NCBI RefSeq assembly: GCF_000812685.1
Contig: NZ_JWIF01000004.1
Coordinates: 1 to 49,521 of the forward strand
Length of the DNA stretch: 49,521 nucleotides
DNA from: Halocynthiibacter namhaensis
GTDB taxonomy: Bacteria; Pseudomonadota; Alphaproteobacteria; Rhodobacterales; Rhodobacteraceae
Direction: 5' to 3'
Each line of letters begins with the position of its first letter. The first letter of the stretch is position 1. The notes below the pieces were generated by a model, which saw only the letters and a list, made by a program, of their open reading frames with translations, searched no databases and was not told the DNA's origin. The position numbers and the translations under genes were made by a program. Below, in pieces: positions 34,663-42,904 of the stretch.

Positions 34663-35421
34663 TTAGATGCGGATGCTGGCAATCAGGCGTCCGTAATCCC
34701 CTTCATTGTTGTGACAGGCGCGCCGCCACGAATAAAAACGTGTTGGATCGCTATAGGTGCAATGCCCGACCCAGCGTGCTTGCTTTACACCGGCGGAACG
34801 AAGGGTGTGCAGGCCAAAGCCGGGCAGATCAAATTGATACTTTCCCTCAAGACCATTGGCAAAAAAACGGCTGTTGCCTGGGTCTTCTTGGATGAAATCC
34901 TCGGCGAATTCTTCCCCAACTTCATAGGCGCGTTGGCTGATACACGGGCCGATCACCGCTGAAATATTTTCGCGCGTGGCCCCTAAGGTTTCCATTGCGT
35001 CGATGGTCGCCTGAAGCACACCACCAAGCGCACCCTTTGACCCGGCATGCGCCGCACCAATGACCTTGGCGTCAGGGTCCGCAAACAACACGGGCTGGCA
35101 ATCCGCTGACAAGGCGCTGATCGCAAGGCCTGGGGTCGCGGTGACCATCGCATCTGCCTGTGGCAGTGGTTTGTCCAAAGGGCCCGTGACATGCAAAACA
35201 TCTGCGGAATGAATTTGATGCACAGACAGTAGGTTTTCAGGCGCAAGAAGAAGCGCATCTGCGACACGCGCTCGATTGATGGTTACGCAATTTGCTTGAT
35301 CGTCAGATCCAAAGCCACAATTCAGCCCGTGATAGATCCCCGATGACGCCCCGCCAAGTCGCGTGAAAAAGCCGTGCCGAAACGGCAAAAGTGAATCATC
35401 CGTAAGAATTTCAAGGCCCAT
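34663..35421 (-). CDS. pgeF: peptidoglycan editing factor/purine nucleoside phosphorylase PgeF (YfiH, laccase domain)
   Basis: This cytoplasmic protein of 252 residues belongs to the YfiH/DUF152 multi-copper polyphenol oxidoreductase-like family. Members have purine nucleoside phosphorylase or adenosine deaminase activity and, in E. coli, a role in peptidoglycan composition. The metal-site motifs are present: SVHQIHSADV, LSADCQPVLF and GAAHAGSKG. The C-terminal CTYSDPTRFYSWRR is also typical. It lies 23 bases after midA and is the last gene of the lgt-midA-pgeF cluster. Confidence 0.92.
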   Translation of the reverse strand: MGLEILTDDSLLPFRHGFFTRLGGASSGIYHGLNCGFGSDDQANCVTINRARVADALLLAPENLLSVHQIHSADVLHVTGPLDKPLPQADAMVTATPGLAISALSADCQPVLFADPDAKVIGAAHAGSKGALGGVLQATIDAMETLGATRENISAVIGPCISQRAYEVGEEFAEDFIQEDPGNSRFFANGLEGKYQFDLPGFGLHTLRSAGVKQARWVGHCTYSDPTRFYSWRRACHNNEGDYGRLIASIRI

Positions 35422-35444
35422 AACATCTTCTCCGATAGCGATCG

Positions 35445-36539
35445 TTAAACCGAATTTGCCCCGGGCGGATTGAAACCGGGCGGGGGGGGCGTGCCCTTGG
35501 CGAACAGTGCCAATGCTTTGAACAGGGTCCCCATTTCTTCGGGGTGGGTCAAGCGCCGATGTGCTGAAATATGCGCATCCAAGGTTTCCCCGGTCATATT
35601 CGCAGCCAAAGCTTGCGCGCGTCCCGTGATGCCAAGGCGTTCCAGAAGTACCCCTTGATGTGTCAGGCCAGAGGCATGGATGCCTGCGGTTTCGGCCTCC
35701 TCCGTTAGAGGTTCAAAATCCACATGGGCCGTCAAATCGGCGTCGCCGGGTTGCAGAAGTGGGTCGATGAACTGATGGGATTTTAACGCTTGAAAGGTGT
35801 CCCCAGTGGAATGCCAGCTGCCGTAATCCACCAGCAAAGCCAAACCACCATCCCGCGCGATGCGTTGGGATATCTCTGTGGCTGTGGCGCGCGCGGCGGC
35901 GTTTATTTCGACGAGATCGCCATATTTGGTGTCGTGTAAACGATGGGCCAGCGCTGGGATCTGGGTGCTTTCTCCTGCGCCGAAAATCAAAGTGTCTGGG
36001 GTCTCGGGCAGGCCAACACGACGTTCGCGCCAACCCGTGCCATCGCGCAAAAATTGACGGATGGGCAGAGCGTCCAGAAATTCATTTGCAACCAGAAGCA
36101 ATGTTCCATGCGGAAGGTCGGAAATGGCGTCACACCAGGTGACATCATAATCCGCCAGTGTTTCCTTTTGAACGCCGCGCAGCGTAGCTGAGGCTTCAAT
36201 CAGGTACAGATTCGCAGCCGCATGGAAGCCCGGAACAGACCGTGTTGCGCGCATGATATCGGCCATCAATGTGCCACGGCCGGGGCCGGGTTCAGCCAAA
36301 ATGAAAGACTTAGGCGCGTCGCGATCAAGCCAAGCTTGCGCAAGGCAGAGGCCCAGAAGTTCACCGAACATCTGAGAAATTTCTGGCGCGGTGGTGAAAT
36401 CACCGTCTGCCCCAAAAGGGTCGCGGGTGGCGTAATAACCATGCGTGGGGTGCAGCAAACATTCCTGCATGTATTCCGCGATACTCAGCGGGCCAGTGGT
36501 TTGAATGCGTTCAATCAGATGAGGCAACAACGCAGACAT
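35445..36539 (-). CDS. class I SAM-dependent methyltransferase, MidA/NDUFAF7 family (COG1565)
   Basis: This 364-residue protein is homologous to mitochondrial NDUFAF7/MidA, which methylates an arginine of a complex I subunit. The family motifs GDFTTAPEISQMFGELLG (about 46-63), the SAM-binding EPGPGRGTLMADIMR (about 83-97) and LVANEFLDALPIRQF (about 150-165) are clear. It probably helps assemble NADH dehydrogenase. Its ATG overlaps the lgt stop (TGATG), and lgt-midA-pgeF is a familiar alphaproteobacterial arrangement. Confidence 0.93.
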   Translation of the reverse strand: MSALLPHLIERIQTTGPLSIAEYMQECLLHPTHGYYATRDPFGADGDFTTAPEISQMFGELLGLCLAQAWLDRDAPKSFILAEPGPGRGTLMADIMRATRSVPGFHAAANLYLIEASATLRGVQKETLADYDVTWCDAISDLPHGTLLLVANEFLDALPIRQFLRDGTGWRERRVGLPETPDTLIFGAGESTQIPALAHRLHDTKYGDLVEINAAARATATEISQRIARDGGLALLVDYGSWHSTGDTFQALKSHQFIDPLLQPGDADLTAHVDFEPLTEEAETAGIHASGLTHQGVLLERLGITGRAQALAANMTGETLDAHISAHRRLTHPEEMGTLFKALALFAKGTPPPPGFNPPGANSV

Positions 36540-37441
36540 CAGATGGGTTTCCGTTTTAACGCCACAACCAAGACGATCAGGCCGAAGATGACCATGGGCA
36601 GCGACAGAAGCTGCCCCATTGATAGGCCTGTTTCGCCAAATTGCACAATCAGGCCCAATGGGTTGCTTGGGGTGATGAATTGCGCGTCCGCCTGGCGGAA
36701 GATTTCAACGAACATACGCGCAGCGCCATATCCGATGAAGAAAACACCGGTCACAAGCCCTTTGCGTTTCAAAGCGCCAAAGCCAAAAGCCATGATCAGA
36801 ACCAGCGTGCCAAGCAACAACCCTTCAAGCCCTGCTTCATACAGCTGACTTGGGAAACGTGCGCAGATGCCGTCCGGATGATACATATCTGCGGGGCAAT
36901 TTTGCGCGCCATACCCCGGGAAGGCCACGCCCCAAGGTGATAGGGTTGCGCGCCCCCAAAGTTCGGCGTTGATGAAATTCGCGATGCGCCCCAACAGCAG
37001 GCCTGGCGCTGTGGCAATCGCCAGCATGTCGGCGGTTTTCCAGAGGTCGAATTTATATTTGCGACAATATAGAATGACAGCCACCAGAACCCCTGCAAGC
37101 CCGCCATGAAAGGCCATGCCGCCTTCCCAAAGTTTCAGGGCTGACAGCGGATCAGCAAGATAATCGCCCGGTTTATAGAACAATACATATCCAAGCCGCC
37201 CGCCCAGAACCACACCAAGCACGATCCATGTCACAAGATCCTCAATGTTCTCACGCTGCATGGCAGGACCATCTTTATCCCAAAGTGTCACGCGTTTCAC
37301 GGCCTGTACGGCAATGAACCAGCCAATAATGATGCCCATAATATAGGCCATTGCATACCATTTCGGTGCGATGGTGATGCCTAAGATCACAACTGAGAAA
37401 ATATCGGGGCTGACATCGGGGAAAGAAATGTAATGTTCCAT
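36539..37441 (-). CDS. lgt: prolipoprotein diacylglyceryl transferase
   Basis: Lgt attaches diacylglycerol to the cysteine of lipoprotein precursors in the inner membrane. The 300-residue product has about seven hydrophobic segments, the motif GGLAFHGGLAG-like region (here GGMAFHGGLAG) and the signature GRIANFINAELWGR. The start at 37441 (MEHYISFPDVSPDIF) is preceded by AGGAAA; an ATG 13 codons upstream is possible but adds a hydrophilic, non-family stretch. It is the first gene of lgt-midA-pgeF and is divergent from ubiK. Confidence 0.95.
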   Translation of the reverse strand: MEHYISFPDVSPDIFSVVILGITIAPKWYAMAYIMGIIIGWFIAVQAVKRVTLWDKDGPAMQRENIEDLVTWIVLGVVLGGRLGYVLFYKPGDYLADPLSALKLWEGGMAFHGGLAGVLVAVILYCRKYKFDLWKTADMLAIATAPGLLLGRIANFINAELWGRATLSPWGVAFPGYGAQNCPADMYHPDGICARFPSQLYEAGLEGLLLGTLVLIMAFGFGALKRKGLVTGVFFIGYGAARMFVEIFRQADAQFITPSNPLGLIVQFGETGLSMGQLLSLPMVIFGLIVLVVALKRKPI

Positions 37442-37611
37442 AACGGTTTCCTGCCTGTGGGCGCGGGGGGTGTCAACCATCCGCGGCCCAGAAGGCGGAT
37501 ATCAGCGGTTGAGGGTGATCACATTTTACCTGCGACGCTTCCTCTCTTGTGCTTTTGAGGTGGCGCGCCCATATAGACAGGAACAATCGCCTTCAGACAT
37601 TCGAGGTCACT

Positions 37612-37851
37612 ATGCAAAGCCGTAACAAAGTTCTTGATGATATTTCACAACTGATGACCAACGCTATGGGTGTTGCGCAGGGTGCAAAAACCGAGGCGGA
37701 AACCGCAATGAAAAGCGTGATGGATCGCTGGATGGCTGACCGTGAATTTGTCAGCCGCGAAGAATTCGACGCTGTGCGTGCGATGGCACAGAAGGCGCGT
37801 GAAGAAAACGAAGCTTTGAAAGCCCGCATCGAGGCGCTTGAAGCAAAGTAA
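37612..37851 (+). CDS. ubiK: ubiquinone biosynthesis accessory factor UbiK (BMFP/YqiC family)
   Basis: This 79-residue protein consists of an amphipathic N-terminal helix and a C-terminal coiled coil (about 50-79, RAMAQKAREENEALKARIEALEAK), the pattern of UbiK, which aids ubiquinone synthesis and binds membranes. The start at 37612 (MQSRNKVLDDISQLMTNAMG) has GAGG upstream; the upstream open frame is not family-like. It is divergent from lgt and followed by a hairpin. Confidence 0.9.
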   Translation: MQSRNKVLDDISQLMTNAMGVAQGAKTEAETAMKSVMDRWMADREFVSREEFDAVRAMAQKAREENEALKARIEALEAK

Positions 37852-37895
37852 TCACCGGGGTGAGGCGCTGCGCGTAAGCGCCCATCCGTGTATTG

Positions 37896-37930
37896 GGGTT
37901 TCGGCGAATGGTTCCGCCGAAACCCTTGAG
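37896..37930 (+). terminator. hairpin after ubiK
   Basis: An 11-bp perfect stem (GGGTTTCGGCG / CGCCGAAACCC, 8-base loop) is followed by a T-containing run (TTGAGTTTATTT). It is a plausible terminator for ubiK. Confidence 0.6.
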
Positions 37931-37937
37931 TTTATTT

Positions 37938-38181
37938 CAAGCCTATATCTATGTTGTTGGGAAAGCCCCAAGGTTTTGACGCAGCCGTCGCACCATTAAG
38001 CACAGAAGTTGTCATTGAAATGGCCTAGGTTAACTCTGATGCGTTTGAAAGATTGCGCGCAGGGTATTGCAGGCCGTCACCTAAATTTGCGTGCCGAGTT
38101 GATGCAAGCCGTCTCTCACTATAGGTTCTGCATAGGTAGCTCGGCGGACATCGCTGCAGCACTGAAATTTGAGGACTGCAA
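37938..38181. other. non-coding region upstream of the universal stress gene
   Basis: Together with the hairpin before it, this makes about 330 bases without a gene. No convincing promoter could be picked: TTGATG and TATAGG near 38100-38130 are only 15 bases apart. An open frame across it continues out of phase with the stress gene and is not coding. Confidence 0.4.
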
Positions 38182-38592
38182 ATGTACAATAAGATCATCG
38201 TCGCACTATCTCTTGAACATGGCATTAGCGATCTGGCATTATCCGCAGCGCGCGTTTTGGTTTCGGAAGGCGGGGCCATCACTGCTGTGCACGCGTATGA
38301 ACCGCCGAACACCCAAGTCATGGCTTATCTCGAAGAGGACGCTGACGAGAAGGTGTTTCAAAAGGCGAAGGCGAATTTGGCCGAGCGGGTGAAGGATGAG
38401 GCCGAGATTACATCCGTCTTGTTGCGTGGTCCGTCTGCAGGCCGCACGATCACCGAATATGCGAAAACCCATGGTGCGGATTGTATCGTTGTGGCGTCCC
38501 ATAAACCGGGGATCAAAGATTTCTTCTTGGGGTCAACTGCTGCGCGTGTCGTTCGTCATGCGCATTGTACGGTTCACGTTTTGCGTGTTTGA
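38182..38592 (+). CDS. universal stress protein (UspA family)
   Basis: This 136-residue single-domain UspA-fold protein begins [16 protein letters not shown]. The C-terminal [31 protein letters not shown] contains the ATP-binding G-2x-G-9x-G(S/T)-type loop, slightly altered. Such proteins are induced by stress and growth arrest; the exact role is unknown. GAGGA precedes the ATG. It stands alone. Confidence 0.9.
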   Translation: MYNKIIVALSLEHGISDLALSAARVLVSEGGAITAVHAYEPPNTQVMAYLEEDADEKVFQKAKANLAERVKDEAEITSVLLRGPSAGRTITEYAKTHGADCIVVASHKPGIKDFFLGSTAARVVRHAHCTVHVLRV

Positions 38593-38940
38593 CCTTTAGC
38601 CTGTGAAAATGGCGGCCGGTAAGGGAATATCTTTTCGGCCGCTGTGACTGGGCAGCCCTACTGGTTGGCTGCATTTCCAGAGACCATTCTTAACAAAAGC
38701 TTAACAAATCCGTCCAATCTGTGGACAACCTACCGTATCCAGGGGGTAATTGGGCGAGAAACACCATTCCTTGGGGATAACATTACATTTTGCCTTTACA
38801 GATCTAAATACCCGCGCCACCATATATCGTGTAGGGACCTGGTTGGTCCCCATTTTATAGTAGCGCCATCAAAAAGAGGCGCGACGGAACTCATGCGGGA
38901 CGAGCTGCCACTCCCCTGCGCAAGCACAAGAGGCCCGGGC
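38593..38940. other. 348-base non-coding region before ybjN
   Basis: It contains a 7-bp hairpin (GCGGCCG / CGGCCGC, 38612-38642) that may end the stress-gene transcript and the CtrA-type box at 38690-38705. The open frame that covers it continues into ybjN but has no family-like residues. No good sigma-70 pair was found. Confidence 0.45.
38690..38705. promoter_or_regulatory. exact match to the CtrA box TTAA-N7-TTAAC
   Basis: TTAA (38690-38693), seven bases, then TTAAC (38701-38705) is an exact match to the binding motif of the cell-cycle/motility regulator CtrA, which occurs in Rhodobacterales. The surrounding sequence is a direct repeat of CTTAACAAA with 11-base spacing, one helical turn. 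It lies 236 bases before the ybjN start, with no other gene in between. Confidence 0.5.
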
Positions 38941-39441
38941 ATGTCATTATCTGAACATTACCTTGTGGGTGAACCTCATCCCATCGACATCGTTGAAACG
39001 CTTGCGGAGCATCACGAATGGGATTTTGACCGGGTTGGAGACGACCAGATTTCGATGGTGGTCGAAGGACAATGGCGCAGCTATTCCATCACATTGGCTT
39101 GGTCGCATCAGGATGAAACTTTGCGTTTGATCTCTAGCTTCGAGATGGAGCCCCCCCATGGTCGTATGTCGGAACTTTACGAGGTTTTGAATCATGTGAA
39201 TGACATGATTTGGGCCGGCGCTTTCACTTGGTGGGACGCGCAGCAGATGATGGTCTATCGTTATGGTCTTGTGCTGACGGGCGGTCAAAGCGCCAGTGTC
39301 GATCAGATCAATGCGATGATTGACGCGGCGGTTTTGACGGCGGAACGCTTCTATCCAGCGTTCCAATTGGTGGCTTGGGCGGATCACACGCCGGAAAAAG
39401 CGATCAAATGCGCCATTGCAGAGGCTTGGGGGCGCGCATAA
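38941..39441 (+). CDS. YbjN domain-containing protein
   Basis: This 166-residue protein of the YbjN family begins MSLSEHYLVGEPHPIDIVETLAEHHEWDF, the usual alphaproteobacterial form. The DDQISMVVEGQWRSYSITLAW and GAFTWWDAQQMMVYRYGL stretches are also characteristic. YbjN proteins resemble type III secretion chaperones and affect stress and motility; the function is not settled. I chose the ATG at 38941, preceded by AGAGG. An ATG at 38893 would add 16 residues. It is followed 47 bases later by proC, a common neighbour. Confidence 0.9.
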   Translation: MSLSEHYLVGEPHPIDIVETLAEHHEWDFDRVGDDQISMVVEGQWRSYSITLAWSHQDETLRLISSFEMEPPHGRMSELYEVLNHVNDMIWAGAFTWWDAQQMMVYRYGLVLTGGQSASVDQINAMIDAAVLTAERFYPAFQLVAWADHTPEKAIKCAIAEAWGRA

Positions 39442-39488
39442 GCTTTCCTCAACACGGGCATGAATCGCCCGCATGAGGGGGATTTGCA

Positions 39489-40298
39489 ATGTTCGATACA
39501 ATCAAAACACGCGGCTTGGTCTTGTTGGGCTGTGGCAAGATGGGATCTGCCATGCTGGAAGGCTGGCTGAAACAGGGTTTGCCTGCCGCATCTGTTTGGG
39601 TGAAAGACCCGCGCCCGTCAGATTGGGTCAACGCACAAGGCGTGCGATTGAATGAAAACCTGCCGGAAAATCCAGCATTGGTATTGGTCGCGGTCAAACC
39701 CCAGATGATGGAAGAGGCCTTGCCTGTTCTGAAAACCTACGGGAACGGCGACACAATCTTTCTATCCGTCGCCGCTGGCACCACAATTGGTCATTATGAA
39801 GACACTTTGGGCGCGCAAACACCAGTGATCCGATCCATCCCCAATACCCCCGCCGCGATTGGGCGCGGGATCACGGGTTTGATTGGGAACGCTCATGTTG
39901 GTGAAGGGGCCATGCAATTGGCGGAAACCCTGCTGTCAGCGATTGGGCAAACCGTACGTTTGGACAATGAAGGACAAATGGATGCGGTCACGGCGATGTC
40001 TGGATCTGGCCCTGCTTATGTGTTCCACTTGATCGAAGCCATGGCAGCGGCGGGTGTCACCCAAGGTCTGTCGCCTGAATTGTCCATGACGCTGGCAAAA
40101 GCCACGGTGGGCGGCGCCGGGCAGTTGGCGGAGGATTCAAGCGAAACCCCGACGCAACTGCGGATCAATGTGACTTCACCCAATGGCACAACCCAAGCGG
40201 CCTTGGAGGTGCTCATGGATGAAACTAAGGGGTTCCCGACCTTAATGCGCGACGCGGTTGATGCAGCCACGCGCCGGTCCAAGGAATTGGGCGCATGA
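39489..40298 (+). CDS. proC: pyrroline-5-carboxylate reductase
   Basis: ProC makes proline from pyrroline-5-carboxylate with NAD(P)H. The 269-residue product has the nucleotide motif LLGCGKMGSAMLEGW (about 12-26) and the family signature region with AMSGSGPAYVFHLIEAMAAAGV and the substrate-binding LRINVTSPNGTTQAAL near 220-240. Length and motifs are standard. It overlaps the next gene (ATGA), forming a proC-tRNA-binding protein-dehydrogenase operon behind ybjN. Confidence 0.95.
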   Translation: MFDTIKTRGLVLLGCGKMGSAMLEGWLKQGLPAASVWVKDPRPSDWVNAQGVRLNENLPENPALVLVAVKPQMMEEALPVLKTYGNGDTIFLSVAAGTTIGHYEDTLGAQTPVIRSIPNTPAAIGRGITGLIGNAHVGEGAMQLAETLLSAIGQTVRLDNEGQMDAVTAMSGSGPAYVFHLIEAMAAAGVTQGLSPELSMTLAKATVGGAGQLAEDSSETPTQLRINVTSPNGTTQAALEVLMDETKGFPTLMRDAVDAATRRSKELGA

Positions 40299-40633
40299 GT
40301 GACATTACATATGATGATTTCGCTAAGATCGACATTCGCGTTGGCAAGGTGATCCGGGCTGAACCCTATCCAGAAGCGCGCAAACCAGCGATTAAGCTGT
40401 GGGTCGATTTCGGCCCTGAGATTGGCGAGAAGAAAAGCTCGGCTCAGATCACGGCGCATTACACGCCAGCAGATCTGGTCGGCAAGCAGGTCATGGCGGT
40501 TGTGAACTTTCCCCCGCGCCAGATCGGAAAATTCATGTCGGAATGCCTGATTGTTGGGTTCAGTGATGCGCAGGGCGGCATCGTGTTGACCACGCCGGAC
40601 CAAGATGTGCCGATCGGTGGAAAGCTGCATTGA
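40295..40633 (+). CDS. tRNA-binding protein (CsaA-like)
   Basis: This 112-residue OB-fold protein resembles CsaA and the tRNA-binding domain of methionyl-tRNA synthetase. FAKIDIRVGKVIRAEPYPEARKPAIKLWVDFG and the C-terminal VNFPPRQIGKFMSECLIVGF are typical. CsaA has been proposed as an export chaperone; the in vivo role is uncertain. It overlaps proC (ATGA) and the following dehydrogenase (TGATG). Confidence 0.9.
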   Translation: MSDITYDDFAKIDIRVGKVIRAEPYPEARKPAIKLWVDFGPEIGEKKSSAQITAHYTPADLVGKQVMAVVNFPPRQIGKFMSECLIVGFSDAQGGIVLTTPDQDVPIGGKLH

Positions 40634-41589
40634 TGAAAAAGATCTTGATCTCGCGGCGCTTGCCCGACCCGGTTCTTGAGGCGGCCAATGCTCGTTTCGA
40701 CGTGACCTTGCGCGATGATACATCCCCTATGACACCCGTCGAGATGGTCAAAGCGCTTGGGGAATTTGACGGAATCTTGCCCACACTTGGCGATATGTTC
40801 ACGTCAGATGTTTTTGCCAGCGCCCCCAATCCCCGGGCAAAGATTCTTGCGAACTTTGGTGTGGGCTATAACCATATTGATCTCGTTGCGGCAAAAGAGG
40901 CGGGTTTGGTCGTGACCAATACGCCTGGTGCTGTGACCGATGCCACGGCTGATATTGCGCTCACCCTGATGTTGATGTCTGCGCGCCGTGCTGCCGAAGG
41001 CGAACGGTTGGTGCGATCCGGCACGTGGCAAGGGTGGCATCCAACGCAGATGTTGGGTCTGCATATGTCTGGCAAGATTTTGGGCGTGATCGGCATGGGG
41101 CGCATCGGCAAGGCAATCGCCAAACGCGCGCATTTTGGCTTTGGCATGGATGTGATCTTTTACAACCGCTCACATGTGGCCGATACCGAGGTTCCCGCTG
41201 GCCAGTTGGACCGTGTTTCCGATGTTATGGCTGCGGCAGATATTGTTGTCGTGGCTGTGCCCGGAAGTCCCGCGACCCATCACCTTATTGACGCACAGGC
41301 GTTGGGCATGATGCAACCGCATGCTCATTTGATTAATATTTCACGCGGCGACGTGGTGGATGAGGCGGCATTGATCAGCGCTCTCAAATCCAATCAGATC
41401 GGCGGCGCTGGGCTGGATGTCTATGAGCATGAGCCCCAAGTGCCCGACGCATTGCGCGCGCTGGATAATGTCACGCTGTTGCCTCATCTGGGAACCGCCG
41501 CTTTGGAGGTCCGCACGGATATGGGGCATATGGCGGTTGGCAATCTTGTCGATTTCTTTGATGGTAAGCCTTCAAGAAATGAAATCTAA
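40633..41589 (+). CDS. D-isomer-specific 2-hydroxyacid dehydrogenase (glyoxylate/hydroxypyruvate reductase-like)
   Basis: The product (318 residues) is an NAD(P)-dependent reductase. The dinucleotide motif GVIGMGRIGKAIAKR (about 150-164), the catalytic arginine in NISRGDVVDE, glutamate in DVYEHEP and histidine in LLPHLGTA are all present. The pattern NFGVGYNHIDLVAAKEAGLVVTNTPGAVTDATAD is of the GhrB/glyoxylate reductase type. The ATG at 40633 overlaps the preceding stop. The exact substrate (glyoxylate, hydroxypyruvate or another) is not decided by sequence. Confidence 0.92.
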   Translation: MKKILISRRLPDPVLEAANARFDVTLRDDTSPMTPVEMVKALGEFDGILPTLGDMFTSDVFASAPNPRAKILANFGVGYNHIDLVAAKEAGLVVTNTPGAVTDATADIALTLMLMSARRAAEGERLVRSGTWQGWHPTQMLGLHMSGKILGVIGMGRIGKAIAKRAHFGFGMDVIFYNRSHVADTEVPAGQLDRVSDVMAAADIVVVAVPGSPATHHLIDAQALGMMQPHAHLINISRGDVVDEAALISALKSNQIGGAGLDVYEHEPQVPDALRALDNVTLLPHLGTAALEVRTDMGHMAVGNLVDFFDGKPSRNEI

Positions 41590-41615
41590 GCTATTGTGAA
41601 ATCAGGAATAATCAG

Positions 41616-41864
41616 ATGGCACATAAGAATAAAGTCATGCGTTCGATTAATCTTGATGGAGAATATATCTGCGTTGATGTGTTTCAGCGCCCTGACGGAA
41701 CCGTTGGTTTCGACGAGTTCCGTCGTGATCCGGAAGATGCCCGGGGCTGGTACAGCATAGGTCATTTTGGTGATCAGGTGTTTGCGGATGTGGATGCGGC
41801 CTTTAGGGCCGCGACGCAATCCGTGCATTGGCTTGCAGATAAATGTAGTGTCTTGAAGACCTGA
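41616..41864 (+). CDS. small hypothetical protein
   Basis: An 82-residue soluble protein, MAHKNKVMRSINLDGEYICV... and ending SVHWLADKCSVLKT. It has no signal peptide, membrane helix or motif that I recognise; aromatic residues and alternating charges suggest a small compact beta/alpha fold. AGGA precedes the ATG by 8 bases. It follows the dehydrogenase by 26 bases, so it may be on the same transcript, and is convergent with tdk. I believe it is a real gene because of its ribosome site and amino-acid composition. Confidence 0.7.
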   Translation: MAHKNKVMRSINLDGEYICVDVFQRPDGTVGFDEFRRDPEDARGWYSIGHFGDQVFADVDAAFRAATQSVHWLADKCSVLKT

Positions 41865-41881
41865 TGCGCTGCGTTCGGGGG

Positions 41882-42463
41882 TTAAGTGTTTTCCACGGCT
41901 TCACGCCAGTGACGGCGACACACGGAAACATAGGTTTCATTGCCGCCGATCTGCACTTGGGCGCCATCCATTAAGGGGTGGCCGTTTTCATCCATCCGCA
42001 GCACCATGCTGGCTTTCTTGCCGCAATGACAGATCGTACGCACTTCGCGCATTTCGTCGGCTAGGGCCAGCAGAGCTGCGGACCCTGGGAATAACTCGCC
42101 CCGAAAATCGACGCGAAGCCCGTAACACATCACGGGGACCTTCAAGTCATCGACCGCGCGGGCCAGTTCCCAAACTTGATCTTTCGTCATGAATTGTGAT
42201 TCGTCGATGAAGATGCAGGCGCAAGGCCCCTGATCCAGGCGCGCTTTGATCTTCGCATACATATCCTCCCCGGGGGTGAATGTATCTGCATCTGCGCCGA
42301 TTCCGATTCGCGATGCGATTCTTGCGGTGCCAGCACGGTCATCAAATCCATAGGTCAGCAAATAGGATTGCATGCCACGTTCAATATAGTTGTGGGATGC
42401 CTGCAGTAAAACGGTCGATTTACCGGCGTTCATGGTCGAGTAATGAAAGTATAATTTAGCCAT
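41882..42463 (-). CDS. tdk: thymidine kinase
   Basis: Tdk phosphorylates thymidine in the salvage pathway. The 193-residue product begins MAKLYFHYSTMNAGKSTVLL, which includes the P-loop. FIDESQFM (Walker B-like) follows near 90, and the structural zinc site is formed by CHCGKKA (about 148) and the C-terminal CRRHW. The length is that of the type II enzyme. The chosen start at 42463 removes a 12-residue upstream stretch that is not family-like. It is convergent with the small hypothetical gene. Confidence 0.95.
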   Translation of the reverse strand: MAKLYFHYSTMNAGKSTVLLQASHNYIERGMQSYLLTYGFDDRAGTARIASRIGIGADADTFTPGEDMYAKIKARLDQGPCACIFIDESQFMTKDQVWELARAVDDLKVPVMCYGLRVDFRGELFPGSAALLALADEMREVRTICHCGKKASMVLRMDENGHPLMDGAQVQIGGNETYVSVCRRHWREAVENT

Positions 42464-42535
42464 GCGGAAGGTTATCCCCGGCTGAATGCTTGGGTGCAAC
42501 CATATTTCAGCTGAATGTTATTCTGCCCTTTGGGG

Positions 42536-42746
42536 ATGGGTAGGGATACGCCGCCAATGAAGACAAGGATGCGAGCGTCACTTCGAAATAAAAGCGACGC
42601 TCGCTGCTGTTGGAATCCGAGTAGCACGAAAATATGCTTGGGGATGAATGAATTCCAACACCGTCTTTTCCTAAAAAGGACCACCGTACTGGTTACAGCA
42701 AGCTGGTTCCGCTCCCGCAAGCGAAAGCACGGCAATCCCTACCCAT
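42536..42746. repeat. 211-bp non-coding element bounded by 12-bp inverted repeats
   Basis: ATGGGTAGGGAT (42536-42547) is an exact reverse complement of ATCCCTACCCAT (42735-42746). Inside are two more perfect inverted repeats: GCGAGCGTC/GACGCTCGC (42571-42579, 42596-42604) and TGTTGGAAT/ATTCCAACA (42608-42616, 42652-42660). No coding frame with a ribosome site is present. The arrangement fits either a MITE-like element or a structured RNA. No target-site duplication is obvious. The surrounding gap (42464-42904, 441 bases) has no gene. Confidence 0.55.
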
Positions 42747-42781
42747 TAACCGACGCTGGGGACGTCGGATACTTGTTACTA

Positions 42782-42797
42782 TCAGGAACCTTCCTGA
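42782..42797. other. 7-bp palindrome upstream of the regulator-like gene
   Basis: TCAGGAA (42782-42788) and TTCCTGA (42791-42797) form a perfect inverted repeat with a 2-base centre, 107 bases before the start of the gene at 42905. It could be an operator or a short hairpin. Confidence 0.4.
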
Positions 42798-42904
42798 CGC
42801 TTTATGAATGACAAATGCGCGGCTTCGTATTAATGGGAAAGAACAAAAGGATTTCCCCCCCCCCTGCGATCCGGCGGGCGAAACGATATCATGAGGGACA
42901 TAAG

